64,000 nucleotides of DNA from Setoptus koraiensis (taxonomy: Eukaryota > Arthropoda). The stretch's first letter is position 1, and every line of letters begins with the position of its first letter. The notes under the pieces were generated by a model. That model saw only the letters and a list, made by a program, of their open reading frames with translations, was not told where the DNA came from and made no database searches. This document shows positions 12,001 to 27,000 of the stretch, one piece after another. The DNA lies in assembly GCA_048013815.1 (NCBI GenBank), contig CM106585.1, forward strand, positions 6,758,001-6,822,000. The letters are read 5' to 3'. The translations under genes were made by a program, and so were the position numbers.

Positions 12001-15000
12001 GAGCCGCCAGTAGTATAAACAATTGGGGCGCTCGGGCACGCACTCGCCAATCTAATCTCAATCTGTTGTCAATTAAAAGTTGATTGTGCTGGCGCGTTCG
12101 CACGCGCCGCGCGCGATAAGCTGCTCTTGACTTTGTCTAGGTGCCCCGACGAGTCCGGATCGGTGGGTCGCGATGCGAAGAATTCACTGGAAAGAATTCA
12201 TTGGAAAGAAAGAATTCCGACGAATTCCTGTTCGCCGGGCGCGCCATTGCATTCTTTTTTTCTCGGACGGGCCCCGATCAGCTGATCAGCGGCACACGGC
12301 GACGTGCCCCAACAAAATATGTTGTCGCCGCCGCCATATAGGGCGGCCCCGGTATACATAGCGGAGAGCATGTTTATAACAAGCGCTGGCAAATTGTGTC
12401 CGTGACTCCGGTGTCACAAAGACAATTGTGCCCAACAATCATACCCATCAGCGATACCTGGGTACCGCTCTAACGAACGACCCGTCGGTGGTGCCGGTGT
12501 TGTTGTTGTGGTTGGCGCTGTTGTTGTTGTCGCGGTTGGCGCTGTTGTTGTCGGCGCTGTTGCCGGCGACGGCCATCGAGATTAACAACAAGCGCTGACG
12601 TCAAAATAAATTATGCAAATCATTTACCATATATTAATAAAAATGGGGCCGCCTGTGTTTCTGTGCCGGCCCGGGCGCTCGATGAGAGCGCCCGGGTCGC
12701 CTCATGCCAGTGTCGTCATGTCAATGGCGGCGGCATTCGTGCCAGTTTGACGGTCGCTACTCGTCACACAGGAGCCCCCGTATCCATGTTGGGGCCACCA
12801 TCGGGCCGCCATCGAGCTGACGTCATGCGATTGTATGGCTGGTGCGCGCGGGCCCCAAAATAGATAGACAGACGGACGGAATAGATGGCAGTCTGGCCCG
12901 GCGCTATCTGTTCGGGGCCCGACGCTAGTTGATTTCTGTGACAGTAATCCGGGAATGGGGCCCCGGCCAGCAGATGATTAGCTATTCATGCCGTCCGATA
13001 AACTGTATCGGATCTGAGTGGGCCAAGGTTGCCGCCATATGTGATTATCTTTTGTGTGCGCGCGCGAAGCCTTTTCAGTCGCCGCTAGAGGCCCGCTATC
13101 GCGCACTGAATGGTGAGGGGTGCGGGGGGGGCGCCACCGACCGAATTGAGCCGACCGAATTGAGCCGGCTCGCTCGCGATCTGGCACGCATAGATGGCGA
13201 GATACTTCGGGCCGCCCGTCCGCGCCGATTCACCGCCGGCGGCCGGTATGGGCGCCGTTGCGCGATTCACCGGTGAATATCAGCACTGTTTATAATTGAC
13301 CTTCTAGTGCGTTCTTAATCGTCGTCGCGGCGATCGTCTCGGCCGCGGCCGAGTCGCGCCCTATTTTACGGCGTTCTTAGTTACGCAACTTGACATTAAC
13401 TGATGCATGATGACGACGACAATCTGCATTCCAGATGAGCAAACAAAGAGCAATAACAAAACGAGTTTATCGTCTTTAAAATGCTCGCCGTCGCCGGCGT
13501 GTGTGATTGTCGCTCGGCGCTATATGGCCGGCGCTGCACGGGCCGCATGGGCACACATAGCCCGGCCGAAGCGGGCCGTCGCTGTGCACCGGATACACTG
13601 CGGGCCGCACGGGCTCGCCTCGGCGGGCCCACATGGCCCGTGCAGAGCGCGCGTCACGGAAGGATTGCTCCGCTGGCGCTAATTTGTGCGGCTGTTCGGG
13701 GCCATATTGGCCCGGCCCGTGCGCAATGCGCGGTTCGCCCGTGTCACACGGGCCGTGTGCGGTGTGTGCGATTCGCCTACCTGGTCATCCGCGAACACGG
13801 CCGCACGTCTTTACGACGCGGCCCGCTCGCGGCGCCTCGGACATCTGCGCCCGTGTCCGCGCCAGTGTCCGCGCAAATACCCGCGAAAATGTCCGCGCAA
13901 ATACCCGCGAAAATGTCCGCGCAAACATAAGAGCGGATATTCTGCAACAGCGAGCGGCCGCCACGGGCCGAGTGTGTGCAGTTTTAATGGAGTGGACGGC
14001 ACAGCACGCCAAACTAAATTAAACTTTATTCCCAAAAATTTATCCGGCGCGCAAATTCAAATTGCGCAGGCTTCGCCTGGCGTGTTGTGCGCCGTGTGCA
14101 TGGTCGCTTGCGTTGCGTCGGGCACTAGCGGTCCTATTTCGCGTTATGTAACGCGCCACTTATATCGCATATCGCAGCGAAATGTCAGGTGAGCCGCTGT
14201 TGTTGTTGTTGTTTGTATCCATGACAGGCCCCATTGGAATGGGGCGCAACGCACCACGCACTTGTGCTGGTGACCGTTGTGGTGCAGTGCTCGCTGGCAC
14301 GTATGCAACGGTACGTGCGCGTTTGTTTGCATGTCAGCGTGCGCTAGCCCCAAGCTAGATCAATTACAGGTGACTATAGTGCTCCGAATCATTGCTCGCC
14401 AGCGCTCCATCTTGGGCCAGATAGAGGCGGCCAATAGCGAGAGAGGGGCCCCCTTCTCGAGTTGCCTGTCGTCTAGACAGCGAGCAAACTGGAGCGAGCG
14501 AGCACCACAGTGAGAGCGACAGCGCGAGTTTGTTCGCGCCAGCGACACCGACTAAATATACTTGGCGCGCGCGATGACGCAATTTCCAGCAATGAACGGC
14601 AACGCGACAACAGCGACAACAGCGACAACAACAGCAACAGCAACAACCGCTGCCAGCTTTCTATGAGGCACGAGACGAATGGGCAAAAAGAGCCAGATAA
14701 AATGGCGACAGCTCCGAGGCCGACGATGCTGGCGACTATTCTAGACACAAACAGAGATGATTTGCATAATCTCATACTGTTCCTGTTGTGGCGCTCGGCG
14801 GGCCTGTCGGGCTGGCGGTGGCTCATCCGTTCTGGTTGTCGTCGTGGCCGTCGCCGGGCTGGTCGCTGCCACGGGCTGCCACCAGTGAATGGGGGCGCCT
14901 TAAATGAGCCGTTCGGCTAATGCGACGCACCGCCGACGACGGCGCGCTGACGGGCCGCATCGGCGCCGGCAACGGGAGCGCCGCTGGCCGAGGGGCTATC

Positions 15001-18000
15001 AAAATAGAAGATGGAAAATAGAAACTGGAAACTGGAGATACGCATCTCGATCCGCGCACCGTGCACAATATACAACGCAATATACAATTGCACCACCACG
15101 CTGGCACATCAAAAGTGGGCCAGGTCGGGCCGCATTGGGGCCAGCGGCGCCGGCGTCGGCTGGCCGCTGGGCGACATATCCACACATGCGAGTGGGGCGG
15201 CGGTTCCACATGCGGACTCGGCCGATACGGTTCGAGTTATAGGCCGCTGTCTGGCCAGGGTAATATTGCAATTTTGCGCCACAAGCGCCACGGATAACCG
15301 GCGCCAGCCACGGATAACCGGCCCCAGCCACGGATAAGGGACCCGCGCGAATATAGATAGACGAGTTGGGGATAAGGTGCAGTTAGCTGGTATGACGGCG
15401 CCCATTAGTCAGATGTAATAATGGCGCCGGCCAACTAGCCGGCCGCCGCCGCATCATGATTTACTCCGCTCCTGTGGGGCTGTTGGGGCCGCTTGCGGGG
15501 CTTGCGCGCCGTTCTCCACTCTCTCTGGGCCATTGGTGGGCGCTATTATCCGCCGCAGACGGCGCCCTTATTCTGCGCTCTCATCCGCCGTCATTCTGTG
15601 CCGCCTCATCCGCCATTCGCCGCTATTATCCGCCATTGGCCGCTATTATCCGCCATTCGCCACTAATATTCTCTAATAGGATGACGCGCCAATGCAGTCA
15701 GCAGCGAAATGGGGCCAATTTGGCAACCAACACGAGCTTGCCGCCGCCGCCACCGCCGCCGCTTTGTGTTTGTTGTGCTTTTTTGGCTGGCGCGCGCCCC
15801 CAGCTCGATACCAATCATCCATCCATCTATCCGGCTATTCGAGTTGAGGCGAGTCTGGTTAGTGTGGTGGCAGGTGTAAGTGTGCCGAATGAATGGGGGC
15901 CCATAAATGAATTTCGATGGGCCAAACCGATTTACACTGATAGCTGGCAGCGCGATGACGGCGAGCCGCGCACTCCTCCAGCGATCGCATCCATGACTTG
16001 GCTCGTTCGGTAGCGCCATCTCGGCGCCGCTCTAACGCGCGACGCCAGCGCCACTGTGCCCGCGAGCCAGCGCACCGACGAGCACCAGACGAATCGATTC
16101 GCGGCCAGGAAATGGATGGGCGCGTTAACCCGAGCACCCGCGCCAGCCAGCGCCGACAACAATTCGCGGCCGACGTCGCGCAACGTCGACAACTCGCAAC
16201 GCCGCCAACGTTAAATGCCCGAAACGATACCCAGCTCCTCATCCGGCCCCACACAAGCGGCCCCAATATCGGCAACCAGGCCCGGCCAGCCAGCAGCGAC
16301 GTTTGTAGCGCCGCTGAACGATAGAAGATTACCTAATAAATTGATTGCTTAATCTCATCTATATTTATTTGTGTGCCACTCGGTTATCTTCAGTCGCGCC
16401 TCACTGGCCGCCGCTTGCAGCGGCACTGGCAACTTTGGCATTGTTGTGCTGCAAACGACGGCCGCCGGGGCCCCGTTCGACGGGCCACAATTACACGCGC
16501 GCACAATTCAAATTTCGAGGCGCACAATGGGGCCCTTGCGAGCCATGCGAGGGCCCTTGCCGTTACTACCGGTTGCCGTTGTCGAACGGGCCCAGCCAGA
16601 CGGCGGGCGCCCGTGTGCACGGTCTCGGCGGGCCGAGGCGACAATGATAATGGGGGGCTCCCCCGATCGCAATAAGATTAACTGTGCATGGGCGCGCCTA
16701 GTGGCAAATTTATTTTTGTGGCGCGCGCCGTCTGATGTGCGTTGGGCGCGTTGTTAGAGCGTGTTGGTGCTGGGGCCCGCCGGTTCGTGTCGCCGAGCTC
16801 GTGGGCCGGCTCTGCCGTGTCGCGTTATCGGCGCGCCACCGATCCAATCAGCACCAGCCGAGCGCCAGCCGAGCGCCAGCCGAGCGCCAGCCGAGCGCCA
16901 GCCGGCAGACCCAATACCCTGGGCAATACCCGTCGGAATCGAAAGTAATAGGTGATGATGAGCAATGGCTCCCTTCTCGTCTCGTCTCGGCGCGCTGGCG
17001 CGCGAGCCGGCGCGGCCGGCGGGCCCGTCGGAGCCAGCAGAGCATAGAGCGCGCGCTGTCTGTTTATTCAATCAATTCTTGAGCTCGCCGAGATTCCATT
17101 CCGATGCGAGCCGCTGTCGGCCGCGCCGATCCGCACTGGATCCAATCGAATCCAGCGCCAGCTTATCCGTTGGCGTGAGCCCCCTTTATCCGCCGGTGCG
17201 CGCGGCCGACAGGCTCGCCGCTCGCCGATGATTGCCCGACGGCCCTCGACTCGAGGCTTCGAGGGGCCAAGCGCCGACAGCGCCACACTAGCCGCGCCGA
17301 CAGCCCGACAGCAGCCGCGCCGACAGCACAGACAACGACGACGCCGGCAGCACAGGTGAGCGGGCGCTCGCCGGGGATTGGGGGGGGGCTGGCTGGCAAA
17401 AGTGAAATTAGAGATTAGCGAGTCGAGTTATGTAACAACTCGGCGGGCACGACCATGACGACGATGATGACGCTGATAAGATAAAATAGGAAGTGAAAGT
17501 TGTTGCGTAACAACATTAATAATTGTGCGACACACACACACACACATGACGCCAGTTTGTCGACTGGCAAACAAATTGACTCGCTCGTGTTATTGCGTCG
17601 GCCGCTTGGCCGGCGGCTCGCCTGGCTGCTGCGATGACGGGGCCCCACTTGCGGCCCCGTTTGCTAGCCGTGCCGCGCCGCTGTGCACTGCGGCTTGTCA
17701 CTGCGCTGACAGGTGAAAGTAAGCAGCGGATGCAGCGACGCGCTTACGTAATCAAGCTGCCTGTTTTGCTCATTAACTGCGCCGTTGTGTGCGTTGCTCG
17801 TCATTGGCCGCTCGTCGTCTGGATAGTCTCTCAATTAGGCGCGCCAGACGTTGCTCGCTTAATTGGCGCTCGCTACGAGCGCCTAGCTCGCCGTGCCACA
17901 TCGGCCGAACTGGCGCACAACGGCGCGGCTGTTCGCATGATGTTCAACGCGAATGTTCGCAAATGCGAACAGCCGCGCCGTTGTGCGCCGTTGTGCGCCG

Positions 18001-21000
18001 TTTGTGGGGCCGCTGGCGAGCAGCGAGCAAAAAACTGTAAAAGCCGGCGCAACTGGCTCGCCGGCTGGCGCTGAGCTGTTAAGTGGGCACGTCCAACGCG
18101 CGAGCGCCCGACAACTGCATTTATGCAAATATAATCAAGTGCGAGATCGCTAATCGAGCGGCCGACCGTGTGCCGCTCGCTCGCACATTGCGGGCACAAC
18201 ATTGTGCAGCCACGTGATTGGCCCGGCGACAACTGGTTCGGCCGGCCATAACGGGATCCGCCCGCGATAACGGGATCGGCCCGCGATAACGGGATCGGCC
18301 CGCCATAACGGGATCGGCCCGCCATAACGGGATCAAACGGGCGACAAATGTGCGCAGCGAGCACTCGAATTGGCGAGCTCGGCACTTGCAAGTGCCCGTG
18401 TGCCAATTGTTAAGTGATTCCATTTTATTATTTGCCACTCCACTGACCAGTGGCCGGCCCGACAGTATTGGCGGCGGCGGCGCGTATCGCCCGTTTGCGT
18501 GCGCCACCGTTACGTCTGGCCGGCACGCGGTCCGGTCGAGCAAGAGTGTGATGTAACCCTTGTGCTTTGCATATATATTATATTATACAATGTTACGCAA
18601 CACGCGTTATATGACGTACATTATATAACATATATTATATAATGTGTATTGCGTGTTGCGTGTATTGCCTGGATCGCGTGCATATAGTGCCAGCGCGCGC
18701 GCGGCCGGAACAGCGAGCAGGGGGCGCTGTGGGCGCCGCCGGCGCTCCAATTGCCGATTGCGAGCGAGTGGGGGGGTGGGGGCCGAATTCGATCTGCACT
18801 GATTGCTCTCTTCTTGGCTTTGTTGGCTGCGTCTTGCCAACAAACTCGTGCCAACGCTGCGCTGTTTGTGTTGGCCGTGCGCATTTGTTTGTTTATTGCG
18901 CAATTGCTTCAACAGCCACCGGCTCGCCGCGGCACGGGCCCCACTGTCCCGTGCAGCACGCAGCGCGTGACGCATCAAGCATAACAATGAAACTGGTTAC
19001 CGTGTCTGAGGCCCGGCCCGGCAGCCAAATAGCGATGGCCCGGCAGCCGAATAGCGATGGCCCGGCAGCCATTGGTGAGTCGCCCGGCGACCGGCGCGCC
19101 CCCTAGCCGATGTGAGCGGGCCAAATCAGGGCTGTGTGTCGCGATACTCTGACAGTTGGCACGGTGCGGCGGCCTAGTTTGACGGCTGCCCATTTGGGGC
19201 GCGACAATACATTATGTTTGCGTTGTGTTGTTGCGACCATAATCTAAATAATCGATCCCGTGTGCGCGCTCATTGTCGTCGGCCCGTCGCACTTGCAGCG
19301 ACAGCGGGCTGGCCGCTTTTTGTCCGCCGCCGTTGCCACCATTATTGATTGGCCCCAGCCGCGCACCCGTTCGCGGGCCCGTCCGTTAGTTTTGTCGGGC
19401 GCGGCGCGGTCTTGCCAGCGCAGCACATTGGCAAAACGGCGACCGTGTGCCAATTGTGCTGACAATGAGCAGCCGTGAGCAGCCAACTGGCCGACATTGT
19501 GAGCAGACGACGGGCCGACATTTGCAAATCATCACGAGGGGGTGCCATCGATGGCGCGCGAATTCGCGTAGTTGCCGCAATTTGCGAATGGCGCCCAGTT
19601 GCCCCAGTCTACGAATAGTGGCGTCTTGGCGCGCCTGTGGCGCCCTCTACGCAACAATGCGCCCCATATTGTGTGCCGCAATCGGTGTGCCTTGCCAGCG
19701 CACTGCCCGACAACGTTGAGCCGCACAACAAGCGTGCACATAACGTCTCATAGGGGGACACCGTTGCCCGACTTGCCCGATCTATCGGGCCGTCCGGCCC
19801 AGCCATCACCAGCGCATCTATGGACCGACTGGCGCATCGGCGGACCGACTGGCGCATCAGCGGACTTCGGCGGTGCGGCGGCACTCATTAGTGTGCACGT
19901 AGGGCCCCCGATGCGGGCGCCACCGGACTAGTTAGCTGGCGGCTTATTATATAAGTTATAAGTCAACAAAAAGGGACAAACAAACAAACAAACAAACGAA
20001 CAAATATTGGCCGGCCTGCCGGCCAGCCTGCATCGGCTCGCCAGTCGGTGCGGAATCTCGGACACTGCGTCAGCCAGCCACTGCGGAGGAGTGCGCTCGT
20101 TGGGGCCCGCCGCTAGTCGCCGCTGTGCAACGCGAGCGACCTGATACCGACACGCCGGCCAAGCAGTAGTCACAATGGCGCCAAGAAGCGCCCACTAGCG
20201 TTCAACTACTGCTAACACTAGCCTAGTCCAACTGCTGCCAACCGACTGGGGCGCCGAGCGACGGCAATAACTCGGCACTCGGGCAAGACAGCGAATTAAC
20301 AATGCAGCCAGCAACTAATGCTGGCACGTACGCGGGCGCAACAAAAAGGCGAAGGAGATTACTTTTAATTATATCAGTGGGGCCGTGTTTGCAAATCATG
20401 CCCGGCCCGGGAGCAGCCAGATCAAGTCAAAAGATCATTAGCGGGCCGCTTGGCCGGGCCGGGCCGGGCCGGCCAAGCGGCCGAACGGCCAGCGAGCGAG
20501 CGTGATCGGCCAAGATATCAGTTAGTTGCCACGTTGCTTGGCACGCCAGGGGCCCCACGAGCCCGTTGGCTCGTGCTAATAGCGACCATAGCGCGCTGCC
20601 AGCATCGAGTCAGCTGACGAGAAGTAGACAAGTCCAGTGACAAGGATTACGCCATGACAAGTGCAAAGTAACGGTGCACACTAATGAGCTAATGTGTCAG
20701 CTCTGTCGTTGTGTCATGTCACGCAATATACACAATACACCGCCGACTGCACCAACGTACCCACTGCGCACGACACACACACACACACACCGCACAGGCA
20801 ACGCGTGATCATATTCAAATTAATTAGCGACGCCCGAGCCCGGCCCGGCCCGGCCCGCGATCGACGGGCGCACAAACAATAATGAATAATCTAATTGGCC
20901 GCGTGTCGGCTCGCCGCTCGGGCCCCATTTGGCGCCGCGCCGAGCCAAAAACTCATCAAGTCGCGCTAATTGCGCCCACTCTATTAACCTTTGTTATAGA

Positions 21001-24000
21001 CACTGGCTCCGTTATTGCGTCACAGCCAACCTGACAGGCAGCGCGCAATAGGCCGCCGGCGCGGCACAGCGGTCTCGCCAGACTGGCGCTGCGCGCCGCA
21101 TCAACTATTACATCGACTGGCACGGTGTGCCGATGCGAACGGTGTGCCGCGCCAGTTACGTAATGAGGTGCCGATATGTATCGAGGCACGGATACGGTGG
21201 GCGATCTTGGCTCAATTGGCGCGCGTATTCATGCATAAATATGTGCAGCATCCGCTCGGTGTGGTGCGCGTGGGCGTCAATTATGTGGCGACAACTCGGC
21301 GGCAACTCGGCGACAATTCGGCGACAATGTTGCGCAATTCTACGCCACAAATGACGCCGCTTGCGATAATTGGCGCTCGAGGACCCGCCGGTAAAACGCG
21401 CGGCGCCGGCACGCACGCGCCTCCGGATGAACGCATCGGGACCCGCAACTGGCAATTGGTGGCCAATTGTGGCCGATGCCACTCACTACCTGGCGCACTG
21501 ATTGTGACCACTGGCGATCGTGTCACTGGCGCGACTCGGCCACTGTGCGGCGCAAAACTGGCGAGCACCGTGATTTGTCACCAATGGCTAGGGCGACGCC
21601 GGCCGACTCTGGCTCCCCGAACGGCCACCAGGGGACCGAGCCGCCCACGTTACAAGCGCGACGATCCGGCAAGGTGTGCGGCTGACACTATTGCGCAACT
21701 ATCGCAGAGATTTTGTTTCGCCAGCAAGCGCCATAAATATGTATCATATTTGTGTATGTAATGCATAGTGTGAAGGACGCTCAGAGGGCGCCACTGTTGG
21801 AGTGGTCACTGGCGAGCAGCCATCGCTAATGATGGCGATCATTGGCGCCCACGACAATGACTGGGCTCCGAATTAGCCCGACTGGCCGCCGTCGGCCGCT
21901 AGGAGGCGCACAAATATATGGATACAACATAAATGAGCGACCAATGGCATAAATGACGACCAGTGGCGCCCCTGACGCCCATTCGGTTACTGTAACCAAC
22001 TGTCTGACACGCGCACCAGGTACGCGCAAACGGACACGAGGCGCACGATTGCATGGGGGGCTCGTTAACGGGGCGCCCTCTTGAGCACTCATTACAATAA
22101 TCATCATTATGGCGCTTGTGGCCATTGATGAGCTCGCCGCGACCGCAGTGATTCAATTCGGCCAAGTCCACCATTCAAATCTGCATCTCGGCCGGCCATT
22201 ATTATGTCGATATTATGTTTATATAACCAGCGAGCACGCTAACGGTGACGGTTACGTAACTAACGGTTTGCACATTAACGCGTTGCCCGTGTCGACAAGC
22301 GAGCGAGCGAACGGGCGGGCCGACGAGGCGCAATGTTGAGCGGCCCGGGCACATAATTAATTATATTATTATTATTAATAATGATGATCATAATCAAAAT
22401 AAATTGCCAATTTCTCCAGCCGGCGCATGATAGATGACCGCAGCGCGCACCGGCCCGGTCCACACACACGATCGGACTGTCGTCCCGTGCGGAATGGGCG
22501 GCATCTCGGGCGGTGCCTCAATTGGCTTCGAATCATCGCTTTCCCGACGGGCCAGCGATCGGGCCAGCCCCGACGAGCGGTCACTCCGGAGCCCGAGCAC
22601 CGACTGTCCCGAGACGGGCCCGCCGAACACGAGTCGGTTATTCACGCGTGAACTGGGGCATTATTGGGACCATTATTGGCACACCGGCCCCACACACACA
22701 CTCAATGTTCTACAGCCAATATCTCATCACAAGGGCCGGCCAGCGCCCGGCCATCAGATTAGCGGATATCTAGTTGTTATTATCATGCGAGGCGGCCGCC
22801 GCTGTAGCACGTGCCCGCGATAGCCGATCGCTGTGGACAAGTGGGTCACTCCAGATTTTGTTTTTATCCGCGCCGCGCATCCCTTTCCGGCCCGGACGTC
22901 CGCTGCGGGCCGGCGGCTTGTGCTTGCGACCGGTCAGGCGGGCCGGCTTGTGCTTGCGACAGGTCGGGCGGGCCTGTAGCACCGTCTAGCTGGCGGCATC
23001 CGGCCCGCGGGAGGAATGGGCCGGCAAGCATAATCGTATGCTCAATGGCGCGCTGGCGACTTGATCGACTTGATTGCGGCGGACCCGCCGGACTTGACGG
23101 CGAGTGCTTCTCGGATTTGTGTGCCGGATATCGATAACTTATCAATGATAAGTGAACTGCGCCCGTGGGCCCACATGACACACAGTGTGTGCCACTGTGC
23201 GCGCTGAGCACATTATAACGTGACCCGAGCGCTCATGCGGCGGGCCGCAAAAAAACGGCGACCCGCCGGCGCCGCTGCCAATCTGGGCTGGGCTTGGGGG
23301 GGAGGGCAGGGCGACCATTCCGTGTCACCATTACGGATAGAGAGCCGTTTGAGAGCAAGTCGGCAGCTCTCGAATGGCATGCATGCCGGCCAGCCGTAAT
23401 GGGCACGCGATGGGCGATGGGGCCCTCTGGTCATTAGCTGGTCGCATGCGACTCGCCAGAGCACACCTAAACCATTGGTGTGTGTAATTGACCAACATTA
23501 CACATTGTTGTTGTTATGTAACTGTGTCGCTGTAACGTGTTGCGGCCGACGGGGCCTCGTAACTGGCCGCCACCGCGCCGAGCCGTGGGCCACGACTCGA
23601 GGGCCACGAGGCGCCCAGGCGGCCGACGGGGCCCAGCAGAGCGAGAGGGGAGCGCGGCCAATGGCCAGAAATCAATCACGGACCTAAAAATAGCCACTGA
23701 CCGCTGGCGCGCACGCGTTTGTGCCAGGCTACCTGGTACGCGGGGCCAGCAAACAAATGACGTTGCACAAGTTGTGCAACGGCAACAAATTCAACAAAAA
23801 CAACCGACTGACAACTAAGCTGGCCAAACGGCGCTCGCCGGGCCCAACTTTGGGGCCCCCGCAGACAGCGTTTAGCGTGGCGCAAGTGGCGCACCGAGCG
23901 CAAAGAGCGCAAATGGCGCTATGTGACCGGCATACAGGCACCGTTTTATGCCATTTCGGGCCCTGCATCCGCCGCTCATTGGCTACAATGACAACAACAA

Positions 24001-27000
24001 CAAGCGGTGCGCCCACAACCAGCGGTGCCGGCCTTTGTTTGCATTGCACTTGCCACCGGATTGGCGGCTGAAAGCCGGGCCCCGGCGAGCGGCCTGACGA
24101 GCGGCCCGAGGTGTCGCTTTCTGGCTGGCAAGAGCTCGATAACTCGGCTTATCGCTCGCGTTGGCGTTCACGTTTGATAGCTTTGTCAGGGGGGCCCAAA
24201 ATAAAAACTGGCGGCTTGAAACTTTTGCCGCAGTCGCTCGCCGCGACAAATGTTGCCGTTGCGTATAAAATTTGTCCGCCGTTTGTTTGCGGCTCGAGCG
24301 CTGGCCGGCTGGCAGCTTATGGCTTATTCTTGCCACAATTGCGGGCCCCACTCGGCAGCAACTTAAATAACTTTACCGATATAACTCACTCGCTGGCGCT
24401 TTCACGAGTGCCTGCGCACCAGCCAGCCAATAACCGTAAAACATATATATATATATATATATATATGCTCGCGAGCTGGATATATATAGCCAGAGCTGAT
24501 TGAGCGCTTGCCGTGGCGCGCCGATCGCGCGCCCAAACGAGCGGGCCCCATTTAGGGCTCGCCGGACGCGTGGCAAACTGGCGCAACGGCAAACTGGAGG
24601 CGCCCCACTTGTGCTTGCCGCCGCGTTCAATATCAAAACCGAAATTCGTGTCACACAAGCGATTTAGAAATTTTTTGCGACCTCGCCATTTATACTCGTG
24701 TCTACTTGTGTGTCAGGCCGGCCCCCTGGCCCTTTTTTCCTTCTTTGCTGGATATCGAGCCGCAGCGCCGCCTCTGTCGGTCAATATCCAGCCAGCCGAG
24801 CGCTAATGGGGCGCCGTCGGCCGCCACTAGGTGAGCCAGTCGAACACGAAGGATGTTCCGCCGGCCCCATTGCCGGCAGTTGGCGGCCCCGGTCGCTGGC
24901 TGGCTGTCATGTTAGCCAGTGCGGTCATTGTGTATCATGTTATATTATCATTTATATGTTGTTGTTGTTGTTGTTGCGTGGCATCATTATATTTGTTGCT
25001 GCTTGTTGTGTTGTTTGTCCGCTGGCGCCGTTATGGTTGCTGTCGCTGTTGTTGTCGTCGTCGTTGGTGGCGCGGTTGTTGTCGGGCGCTCATTGTCGCC
25101 ACACAAAAGCATGTTGACACAGCAGCAACTACGACAACAACAACAGCAGCAACCACGACAACAACAGCAACTGCGACAACAGCGGCAACTGCGACAACAG
25201 CAGCAACTGCGACAACAACAGCGCCAACGACAAATGCAAGCGATGCGCCCACTTGCCGGATGGCGCCCGCGCAGCCAACCGCCGGGGCGCCCGCGTCGCC
25301 AGTGGCGAGCGGCCAAGGCAAACAAGCTTTGCGACCAGCGGCCTCGCCGCTGATATTCATTCATTGATGCCGATGATATCCATGAATACTGAGCAACCGT
25401 CATGGGCGCCGTTTATAAATAGACGGGCGGCGCTTGTGTGCACCGCCAGCCAGCCAGCCAGCCAGCCAGCCGCGCCAACAACGGGGCCCCACCAACACAC
25501 GCCCCCGGCGGAGCCACTAATTATGCCCTGGCCGCTGCCATGTTGTATTATGTGCACCGTTGTCCGCAGCATGATATCCGCAGTATGATATTTGCAGTGC
25601 GCCCTATCAGCGGTGCGATATCCGCAATGCGATATTCGTGGCAGTATGATATGAGCGGTGCGGATCCGCAGTGTGCGATATCCGTGGCATAATGGCGCCC
25701 AAAAGTAGGTGCCTCTAACAATGTCAAATGAGCACAAACAGACCGAATAAACACAAAGCAAACTGCGCGTGTATCGTTGCGATATGCAACGAGATCGGGT
25801 GCCCGTGGCGAGCAGCCGATATGCAGATAGATACATATTTATTTTATTTTGGCTACAATCAATGACTTGATGAGCCGTCCCGCCGCTAATGATGCCCGCG
25901 TGCAACGAGCAAACAACCTCTCGGGGGCCACTTGCCGACCGAGCGCCGGGCCGGCGCAAACTGCATGCCTAGCGCCGGGTATCGGGAGCTCACAATTGGA
26001 TAATAATCGATGTTTGAACAATAAACTCACTGGCCTGAAATTGGCCAGACGAATTTTGGGATGGCGAGCCGCCGGGCGACTGGCGAACGCGGCGCACGCG
26101 AAAGCAGAAAATAAGCCAATAAGAGGCCCGAAGGAGGCCGGAAGGAGGCCCGAAAGAGGCCCAGAAGAGTCGCACAAACTTCGGTGATGGATTAGGCCAT
26201 CGAAAGGGAAACATCGAGAGGGCACCCTAATCACGAGGCTGGACCCTCGGTGTGGAGTGTGCGCCCAGTGGCCGGCCAGACACTGTTGGCCCGAGGAGGC
26301 TCGGCGAAAGCCAAACAGTTTGAAGAAACTAGTGATCGTGTTTCTTCAAGAAACGGATGAGCCAGAGCGGTGAAAGTTGCGCTGAATTTGAATCCACGAA
26401 CGGATATCCAGCAATGGATATCAATATGAAACTGCCCGAGAGTGACTCAGGTGAATGCATGCACCCAGTCTGCACCTATATGCTCAGCTAGATCAGCGTA
26501 CAACCACCCGAACTGTATCATCCGGCTCGGATTATCCGAGTGGGATATTCATACGCAGTGCACGCGAGAACAAAGTGGTGGCTGCTTGTGAATTTCGACC
26601 AGGCGAATTCATGTTGCAATGTTATGCAACAAACAGCTACAAGATTGTTGTTTGCGACATTACGGTCAGCGGCAACAATTATGGCCGCTCCAACGTACCC
26701 GCCGGCCAGTCGACGGCGTATGCCTTTTCGGCCATGACCATGACCAGCGGACCAGCGGGCCGACGGCTGGCGCCGCTCGAAAGTCGGCGGCCCGCTGGCG
26801 AGTGGCGACTCTCGACTGGGCGCTCGGGACTCGCGACTCGGGACGGCTTGTCGTCGGAAGAGCGCCGCTGTTATTACTGTCGGGCCGGGCATAGTTGTTG
26901 CCATTACTTGCAGTGGTTGTTGTTGTTGTTTATGTGGGCACCGAAGCGCGTCTGAGAGTGTTGTGTGGCGCCGCTGGGCCTCTACACTCTAGAGTCTAGA

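Noticed and set aside
21015-21761. 248-codon open frame in the intron, and similar ones at 31742-32443, 40114-40971 and 41130-41963
   Set aside because: GC-rich DNA has few stops, so long frames arise by chance. Translations are Arg/Pro/Ala/Gly-rich with no domains, and overlapping frames on both strands look the same.
26360-26385. Hammerhead-ribozyme-like CGGATGAGCCAGAGCGG
   Set aside because: The core CTGATGA is not present and no GAAA/NUH partner is arranged correctly.
26455-26955. 166-codon frame with a Cys/His-rich end
   Set aside because: No family features; its end depends on a GTT/CAG low-complexity tract.
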